Source: XYB2-FULL-45-11 sp964360375 (GTDB lineage: Bacteria > Patescibacteriota > Patescibacteriia > UBA9934 > GWF2-40-263). From it: a stretch of DNA of 16,920 nucleotides. The stretch spans positions 1 to 16,920 of the forward strand of contig CAYHWG010000019.1 in assembly GCA_964360375.1 (NCBI GenBank), given 5' to 3'. Position numbers and translations under genes: made by a program. Below the pieces are notes generated by a model. The model ran no database searches, had not been told where the DNA came from, and saw only the letters and a program-made list of their open reading frames with translations. Below are positions 12,964 to 16,920 of the stretch, piece by piece. Every line of letters starts with the position of its first letter. Positions within the stretch are counted from its first letter, which is position 1.

Positions 12964-13437
12964 TTATTTTTGAGATTCAGATGAGGTGAATGTGAATTCC
13001 CGATTTCCTTCATCGCCAAATAATTCATCATTCCAATATTTGATGTACGTTGGTTTTAGGATCCACACCTTTGTTTCCCAGGCATTTTTGTGAATCCATT
13101 TCGGTGTAATTTTTTTTCCTAAATCGGGAAAGGATTGCGCAAAGAGTGTGAGTCCAAGAATAATTTCTTTTGCATTTTTTGCTTCGCGGCACACTCCGCG
13201 TCCTTGAATTCCTTTTCGGTCTGTGTGTTTTTTTGGATTGAACCACGCAACGGAAAATGCAATATTCGGATTTTTTAAAATCATTTTGCTGTGCATGGTA
13301 TTTTTCGAGCTCACAAAATAGATGGTCCCTTTTGCATCGATAACGAAATAGACATTCGCCACCCAAACGTTTTTCGCATCATGACAGGCGATGACTAACA
13401 GCTTTTGTTTTTTTAAAAAGGCAATCAAATTTTTCAT
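12964..13437 (-). CDS. Pyridoxamine 5'-phosphate oxidase-like FMN-binding split-barrel protein
   Basis: The 157-aa protein fits the split-barrel flavin family: an N-terminal helix (M-K-N-L-I-A-F-L-K-K-Q), strand L-L-V-I-A-C-H-D, then V-W-V-A-N-V-Y-F-V-I-D, I-Y-F-V-S-S-K-N-T-M-H-S-K-M-I-L-K-N-P-N-I-A-F and G-I-Q-G-R-G-V. The S-x-x-x-x-H-x-x-x-I/L-x-x-N-P pattern is the usual flavin phosphate region. The true substrate (flavin, F420 or heme) cannot be told, and classic PNPOx activity is not implied. ATG 13437 is chosen because it overlaps the TGA of the DUF1653 gene (ATGA), a translational coupling arrangement; no SD is needed. The unit ends at the long hairpin 12862-12903. Confidence 0.8.
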   Translation of the reverse strand: MKNLIAFLKKQKLLVIACHDAKNVWVANVYFVIDAKGTIYFVSSKNTMHSKMILKNPNIAFSVAWFNPKKHTDRKGIQGRGVCREAKNAKEIILGLTLFAQSFPDLGKKITPKWIHKNAWETKVWILKPTYIKYWNDELFGDEGNREFTFTSSESQK

Positions 13438-13637
13438 ATTTTTTTGAAGCGTGGTTGGGTGATACCATCGATCGTCACATCCTCGAGAAACATTGCACAT
13501 GGTCGCACCCACAATTCAAATTCACCATACAGTGCGCGATACACAACCAAAGACTCGAGCGTTTCAGAGTGCCGTGCTTCTCCAATGACTTCATATTCGT
13601 TTCCTTTGTAATGTTTGTATCGTCCAGGCTGGATCAT
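13434..13637 (-). CDS. DUF1653 family protein
   Basis: The 67-aa protein matches the compact DUF1653 domain along its whole length: P-G-R-Y-K-H-Y-K-G-N-E-Y, then A-R-H-S-E-T-L-E, L-V-V-Y-R-A-L-Y-G, L-W-V-R-P, M-F-L-E-D-V and P-R-F at the end. The fold is a small beta barrel and the function is not established. It is first in a two-gene unit with the split-barrel protein (ATGA overlap). The 131-bp palindrome begins only 8 nt upstream of its ATG, so its promoter or leader must lie in or beyond that element. Confidence 0.9.
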   Translation of the reverse strand: MIQPGRYKHYKGNEYEVIGEARHSETLESLVVYRALYGEFELWVRPCAMFLEDVTIDGITQPRFKKI

Positions 13638-13645
13638 ATGGAATT

Positions 13646-13776
13646 AGAGACCTCTGTAAAAGCGCATCTTTTCGTTTCACGGGCGCCCGTTTGCCCCACT
13701 CAACGTAGAAGACCTACGTCTCGTGGGGGTCAAACAGCCCGTTCAACGAAAATCTGCTACTTTTTCAGAGGTCTCT
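13646..13776. repeat. 131-bp nested palindromic element
   Basis: The outer arms AGAGACCTCTGTAAAA (13646-13661) and 13761-13776 match at 15 of 16 positions. Inside, further arms nest in order: TTTTCGTT/AACGAAAA (13669-13676, 13745-13752), ACGGGC/GCCCGT (13679-13684, 13737-13742), GTTTGCCCCAC with GTGGGGGTCAAAC (13689-13699, 13723-13735) and ACGTAG/CTACGT (13703-13708, 13714-13719). The whole element could fold as one long cruciform or hairpin. One arm codes the end of the PsbP-like protein. It looks like a REP/MITE-type mobile palindrome. Confidence 0.75.
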
Positions 13777-14389
13777 TTAACAATGTGAAGGTCGAAAGAA
13801 TTTGTTTTTGTTCTGTTGTGAGTTTTGTTTTATCCCAGGCAGTCTCAAAGGAAAGTTCGTATACTCCATCATGTTCGAGCATCACTCCGAAATTGAGACC
13901 ATTTCCACCACTTGAGATTTCATATGCACGTTGACCTGCAAGTTCGATCGTTCCTGTTTTTTGTTTGAACGATTGTTTGTCTGTAAAGAAATCTTCCAGG
14001 TTTGCATAGGTTCTTTGTCCTATCCAACTTCCACCACGCGCATATTCATTGTTGATGTTCGGCCAGAAGAACATCACAACATCATGAGAATATCCAGGAT
14101 CAATTTTTTTCTCTTGCAATAATTTCATGGTTTCCGGACTTTGAAAGTCAACAATTCTTCCCGTCTTTTCTGCATCCGGATATTCTGTGATCGTCCATGT
14201 AGGAGGGTGTTTCAAAGAAAAATGATAGGCGGTGCTTGTGTATGTTTTCCAGTCGCTCATCGGTTCTTCTTGTTTTGATGGTGAAGAGACATGAACAGGT
14301 TTCTTTGTGAATTGAACGTATCCCCATATACAAACGACAAACAAAACGACTATAACGAAGAATGCTTTTATGAAATTTTTTGTATGCAT
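13757..14389 (-). CDS. Membrane-anchored PsbP-like protein
   Basis: The 210-aa protein has one N-terminal transmembrane helix (about residues 6-26), a short polar linker, and an exported domain starting W-K-T-Y-T-S-T-A-Y-H-F-S-L-K-H-P-P-T-W. This opening is typical of PsbP-related lipoproteins and anchored proteins common in Patescibacteria. It ends in V-Y-E-L-S-F-E-T and I-L-S-T-F-T-L. The final residues R-P-L-K-K and the TAG stop are encoded by an arm of the palindromic element 13646-13776. The start ATG 14389 lies 6 nt behind the encoded CCA of a tRNA-Leu, with no SD; a longer frame runs through the tRNA and is rejected. Its function is unknown. Confidence 0.75.
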   Translation of the reverse strand: MHTKNFIKAFFVIVVLFVVCIWGYVQFTKKPVHVSSPSKQEEPMSDWKTYTSTAYHFSLKHPPTWTITEYPDAEKTGRIVDFQSPETMKLLQEKKIDPGYSHDVVMFFWPNINNEYARGGSWIGQRTYANLEDFFTDKQSFKQKTGTIELAGQRAYEISSGGNGLNFGVMLEHDGVYELSFETAWDKTKLTTEQKQILSTFTLLKRPLKK

Positions 14390-14395
14390 ATATTT

Positions 14396-14454
14396 TGGTG
14401 CGAGCGGAGGGACTTGAACCCTCATGCCTTGCGGCACCAGCTCCTAAGGCTGGC
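14396..14454 (-). tRNA. tRNA-Leu (anticodon UAG), 5' part interrupted by a scaffold gap
   Basis: The 3' two-thirds are intact on the minus strand: anticodon arm CCAGC-CTTAGGA-GCTGG giving UAG, long variable arm (14424-14436), T arm GAGGG-TTCAAGT-CCCTC, acceptor CGCTCGC, discriminator A (14399) and encoded CCA (14396-14398). Ten N (14455-14464) replace the D arm. The sequence beyond the gap does not contain the expected GCGAGCG 5' acceptor strand. Confidence 0.88.
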
Positions 14455-14464
14455 NNNNNNNNNN
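14455..14464. other. Scaffold gap (10 N)
   Basis: Ten consecutive N inside a tRNA gene. A fixed run of 10 usually means unknown length. Sequence order across it is a scaffolding assumption. Confidence 0.98.
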
Positions 14465-14491
14465 TTCCAAGTCCCCGAACCACAACACGTC

Positions 14492-14596
14492 CAGAATTGG
14501 CGCCTCGCTTGTGCTTCGGAAAAAAAGTTATTCGAAGGAGAATGTCTCCATCTCACAACTTTTTTTCCTCCAGCACGGCGCGACGCACCCATTTTG
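14492..14596. repeat. Imperfect palindromic element next to the gap
   Basis: Left arm 14492-14529 and right arm 14557-14596 are inverted relatives: an exact GGAAAAAAAGTT/AACTTTTTTTCC core, then shared G-T-G-C-T and T-C-G-C blocks with several mismatches. Inside lies GGAGA/TCTCC (14537-14541 with 14545-14549). No gene lies between the gap and 14681; the rest of that stretch shows nothing I can assign. Confidence 0.5.
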
Positions 14597-14662
14597 AAAG
14601 TTTCATCAATCATAACTCGTCTTGAGTGTACGTGACGTGCGTGAATTTTTCAATTTTCCAAA

Positions 14663-14696
14663 TAAAAAATCCGTGTTCGATTAATAGATCACGGAT
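14663..14696 (-). terminator. Terminator overlapping the end of the nuclease-like gene
   Basis: Minus-strand stem ATCCGTG (14690-14696) with CACGGAT (14669-14675), then a T-rich tract. The last four codons and the TAA stop (14681-14683) are inside the hairpin. Confidence 0.7.
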
Positions 14697-15592
14697 CTGA
14701 GCATGTGTTTGATTGTTTGGTAGGATTCCTCCTTGGGTAAGGCTGAGGTTGTTTTTTGTTGTTTGGAGCCGATCGTAATTTCGATCGGAATCCAGATGCC
14801 TCGAAATTTGTTTTGAAAAAGCCTTACTCCATGAACAAAACGATTGGCTTTGTCGTCCATTTCGTTTTCGTTCATGTCATCGAATGTTTTGTAAGAGAGA
14901 CTTGTTGTGCGATAGTCTGATTTGACCTGCACACACAATCCATCTGATTGACCTTGAAAAGAGACGATGAGATCGATTTTCCAATCGAGATCTTCATCAG
15001 CTCGTGAAAATCGCACAATTGCTTTTTCTGAGAGGAAGATATGACAGAGTCGTGCAACGCTCAATGCTCCGGTCAATTGATCTTTCCACCATTGTTTGTC
15101 GATTTCAATTCGAGTGTGCAAATTCTCCAAGCGAGCGATTTCTTTTTCGTGCAGATTGAGACAGGTTTGAGTCAGCTCGCGTTGAGCCATGGCGCTTATG
15201 AGATACATGTTTCGCAATTTTTCGCGACCGACATGCTCAATTTTTCTATAGGTCGTATAAAGAGATAGATACAATCGACCTAAAAAGAGCGTCATGAGCA
15301 AGTGGGAAAAACCGCTATTGCCGTTTGCCATGGTTTGAAATTTAAGTTGCTCGGGAAGAAATTCTGTTTCTCCGATGCAGACTCTGCTTCTGAGCAAATC
15401 TCTTGCACGCAACACTCCGTCTTTCAGAGCGGATTTGAATGCTTCGTCATATGCTTCCTCGAGAGAAAACGGAATTTCTGGAATGATCGCTTTGATATGT
15501 TTTCCATTCAATTTCCGTTTTTTCAATAAAAGAGGTTTGATTCCAAGCATGGCGTCTCTCTCTTTCCAAGAGACCTGTCGTTGTCTTTCCAT
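14681..15592 (-). CDS. PD-(D/E)XK nuclease-like protein, unknown role
   Basis: The 303-aa protein has a helical N-terminal two-thirds (residues ~45-190, including L-E-E-A-Y-D-E-A-F and a coiled stretch L-H-E-K-E-I-A-R-L-E). A C-terminal core then resembles the restriction-endonuclease-like fold: Glu200-Asp201, D-W-K-I-D-L-I-V with Asp207, then L-C-V-Q-V-K-S-D with Gln222 and Lys224. That is the D-(x)n-[E/Q]-x-K signature, with Gln in the middle position as in some Mrr-like enzymes. It ends I-W-I-P-I-E-I-T-I. Family assignment is inferred from the motif only; it could be a repair nuclease, a solitary restriction enzyme or an inactive relative. ATG 15592 has a strong GGAGG SD. There is no methyltransferase next to it. 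It is transcribed divergently from the hydrolase. Confidence 0.72.
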   Translation of the reverse strand: MERQRQVSWKERDAMLGIKPLLLKKRKLNGKHIKAIIPEIPFSLEEAYDEAFKSALKDGVLRARDLLRSRVCIGETEFLPEQLKFQTMANGNSGFSHLLMTLFLGRLYLSLYTTYRKIEHVGREKLRNMYLISAMAQRELTQTCLNLHEKEIARLENLHTRIEIDKQWWKDQLTGALSVARLCHIFLSEKAIVRFSRADEDLDWKIDLIVSFQGQSDGLCVQVKSDYRTTSLSYKTFDDMNENEMDDKANRFVHGVRLFQNKFRGIWIPIEITIGSKQQKTTSALPKEESYQTIKHMLRSVIY

Positions 15593-15618
15593 TGAAACCT
15601 CCGATGTAAAGACGAAGC

Positions 15619-15647
15619 ACCATAAAGGAAATTCCCGAAAATGTCAA
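15619..15647 (-). promoter_or_regulatory. Strong predicted promoter of the nuclease-like gene
   Basis: On the minus strand, perfect TTGACA (15642-15647), 17 nt, TATGGT (15619-15624). This gives a leader of about 20 nt carrying the GGAGG SD. Confidence 0.75.
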
Positions 15648-15665
15648 GTATTTTGCGTGCAAAAA

Positions 15666-15694
15666 TCGACAATTTGTCGACATTCAGTTATGAT
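15666..15694 (+). promoter_or_regulatory. Predicted promoter of the serine hydrolase gene, with embedded inverted repeat
   Basis: TCGACA (15666-15671), 17 nt, TATGAT (15689-15694). Transcription would start about 3 nt before ATG 15704. The -35 forms the left half of the inverted repeat TCGACAA-T-TTGTCGA (15666-15680), an operator-like arrangement. Confidence 0.55.
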
Positions 15695-15703
15695 TCCCGC
15701 GTT

Positions 15704-16342
15704 ATGCGCGTCATTTTGATTCATGGCTTTAATGCCAATCCACAAGTAAACTTTCATCCATGGCTTCGCGACGAGCTTCACGCTCTCGGTTTTGAGGTTG
15801 TTGCACCAGAGCTTCCGCTTAAACCGATCGTTCGTGAAGCGGGAGATGGTGTTGATCCAGAAGTTGCGGAAGGGATCGACATGCCGGCTCTCATGGAAGC
15901 CATGAAAAAAGAGATCGGATTTTTAAAGAACGAAGATATTCTTCTTGGTCACTCACTTGGAGCCCTTGCTATTTTACAGTATCTTGAGGCAGTTGAGATG
16001 ACAGAGACTCCACGGGCAGTCATTCTTGTTGGTGCGCCGTGGAAAGTTTCACGACCGGAACTCCGTCGTTTGTTTGTCGATGATCTCGATGCAGACGTTT
16101 TGATGTGGAAAGCGCGAGAGTATGTGGTGATTCACTCGCAAGATGATAAGTTGGTTCCCATCGAACACGGTCGAAAACTCGCGGATCAATTGCGTGCGCG
16201 CATGATTGAGTCTGCAACGGATGATCATTACATGGGAACGCATTATCCGATTTTGAAAGAAACCATTTTAGAGATCGCAAAAACCCCGTTCGATTACGCA
16301 CCAGGAATGAGTCTGGAGGATCAATACAAGAACATGAAGTAG
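15704..16342 (+). CDS. RBBP9/YdeN family serine hydrolase (alpha/beta hydrolase)
   Basis: The 212-aa cytosolic alpha/beta hydrolase is counted from ATG 15704, where homology begins (M-R-V-I-L-I-H-G-F); a frame from 15641 would read through the promoter. Motifs are the oxyanion region H-G-F-N-A at 7-11, the nucleophile elbow G-H-S-L-G with Ser84, acid D-D-K-L-V-P (Asp148 likely) and a histidine in D-D-H-Y-M-G-T-H (His175 or His180). Length and layout match the small RBBP9/YdeN hydrolases, whose substrates are mostly unknown. No SD, but a close promoter suggests near-leaderless translation. The HAD-like gene follows after 3 nt, so the two are co-transcribed. Confidence 0.88.
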   Translation: MRVILIHGFNANPQVNFHPWLRDELHALGFEVVAPELPLKPIVREAGDGVDPEVAEGIDMPALMEAMKKEIGFLKNEDILLGHSLGALAILQYLEAVEMTETPRAVILVGAPWKVSRPELRRLFVDDLDADVLMWKAREYVVIHSQDDKLVPIEHGRKLADQLRARMIESATDDHYMGTHYPILKETILEIAKTPFDYAPGMSLEDQYKNMK

Positions 16343-16345
16343 CGT

Positions 16346-16920
16346 ATGCATCTTGTTTGTGATTTTGATTCAACGCTTTTCAATACAGAAAAAATTTGGT
16401 CTGAATGGCTTGAGATTTTAGTGGCACGTGGAGTTGATCGTACACACGCGATTCGACAAATGGAAATTTTAAATGCTACCGGATGGACGCATCACGCTCA
16501 TGCACTCGCAAGTGGAATTGACGAGACAGCCGTCGATGAACTTGTTAAAAATTTTCTTGCGCATACAAAAAGTATTGGTTCCGAACTTGTGTATGACGAC
16601 GTCGTTCCGTTTTTTAAAAAAAATCGTCCACCACACACGTTTTCTATTTTGACGTATGGCAATGAAGAATATCAAACATCAAAAATTTTATCGACTAGCT
16701 TGCAAAATTATTTCGACGCGATCCGAATCGCGGGGCCGAATCATTTGAAAGTTGATCATCTTCGAACCTTACTTGAGCATGAAGCTACTCCACTTGTTTT
16801 CGTCGACGACAGCCCAAATGAATTGAATCCTATTGTGGACGCACGTCTTCCGATCAAGCTTTATCGCATCGTGAGACCAGGTGCGAAGCATGATTATCAA
16901 CACGAAAGAGATGATGTGGC
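16346..16920 (+). CDS. HAD-like phosphatase, truncated at the window end
   Basis: The frame stays open from ATG 16346 to the window end (191 codons, no stop reached). HAD motifs are in order: motif I D-F-D-S-T (Asp6, Asp8, Thr10), motif II I-L-T-Y-G-N (Thr103), a lysine region H-L-K (Lys135) and motif IV V-F-V-D-D-S (Asp154, Asp155). A helical cap-like insert lies between motifs I and II. This predicts a cytosolic Mg-dependent phosphohydrolase of unknown substrate. It starts 3 nt after the hydrolase stop with no SD of its own, so translation is probably coupled to that gene. Confidence 0.88.
   Translation, partial: MHLVCDFDSTLFNTEKIWSEWLEILVARGVDRTHAIRQMEILNATGWTHHAHALASGIDETAVDELVKNFLAHTKSIGSELVYDDVVPFFKKNRPPHTFSILTYGNEEYQTSKILSTSLQNYFDAIRIAGPNHLKVDHLRTLLEHEATPLVFVDDSPNELNPIVDARLPIKLYRIVRPGAKHDYQHERDDV

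Noticed and set aside
13646..13776. CRISPR repeat, attachment site or small RNA at the 131-bp palindrome
   Set aside because: No regularly spaced copies, no cas genes, no integrase. The nested inverted structure fits a palindromic repeat better; a small RNA cannot be ruled out but no promoter is visible.
14465..14490. A second tRNA beginning right after the gap
   Set aside because: The T-arm-like bases carry an extra C and no complete cloverleaf or CCA can be drawn.
14681..16342. Toxin-antitoxin or defence island around the nuclease-like gene
   Set aside because: The neighbours are a housekeeping-type hydrolase and a HAD phosphatase, divergent rather than in one operon, with no small antitoxin or methyltransferase.

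Overview
This window looks like part of a scaffold from an uncultivated bacterium with a small genome, most likely a Candidate Phyla Radiation (Patescibacteria) member. The evidence is the short, densely packed genes, a large lamin-tail-domain surface protein, many short orphan proteins, three to five 100-130 bp palindromic repeats between or inside genes, and a 10-N scaffold gap at 14455-14464. The phylum call is an inference. TGA is used as an ordinary stop (for example at 803-805, 1420-1422 and 4834-4836), which argues against the recoded Gracilibacteria/Absconditabacteria lineages. Both complete tRNAs encode their 3' CCA.

Layout. 1-830: 5'-damaged D-Ala-D-Ala carboxypeptidase on +, ending at a convergent terminator. 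803-2810 (minus): a three-gene unit ruvB, small membrane protein, bacterial PH-domain membrane protein. 2865-4436 (minus): two tandem small paralogs and an unrecognised 272-aa gene, each unit with its own promoter and terminator. 4454-4846: a tRNA-Leu(UAA) unit with a palindromic repeat on either side. 4834-5565 (minus) and 5685-6944 (plus): an AlkD-like DNA alkylation repair protein and an M16 zinc peptidase, divergently transcribed. 6958-7197: the ruins of an HNH endonuclease. 7200-8864 (plus): CCA-adding enzyme with an HD domain. 8883-10157 (minus): secreted Lys-rich peptide, tRNA-Gly(GCC), coiled-coil protein and two small orphans. 10123-12774 (minus): large secreted, membrane-anchored lamin-tail/OB-fold protein. 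12964-14389 (minus): FMN-binding split-barrel protein coupled to a DUF1653 protein, a 131-bp nested palindrome, and a membrane-anchored PsbP-like protein sitting 6 nt behind a gap-broken tRNA-Leu(UAG). 14681-15592 (minus) and 15704-16342 (plus): a PD-(D/E)XK nuclease-like protein and an RBBP9-type serine hydrolase share a divergent promoter region; a HAD-like phosphatase follows and runs off the window.

How it fits together. Most genes are housekeeping: DNA repair and recombination (ruvB, alkD-like), tRNA maturation (cca and three tRNAs) and cell envelope (carboxypeptidase, PH protein, LTD protein). I did not find an intact defence island or an obvious multi-gene novel system. The most unusual feature is the repeat biology. 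Palindromic elements supply the last codons and stop codons of two different proteins, one abuts the CCA end of a tRNA, and a repeat-like stretch is translated in frame inside RuvB. A second theme is near-leaderless expression: several genes without a Shine-Dalgarno site have a good promoter only a few bases upstream of ATG, while others carry strong AGGAGG-type sites.
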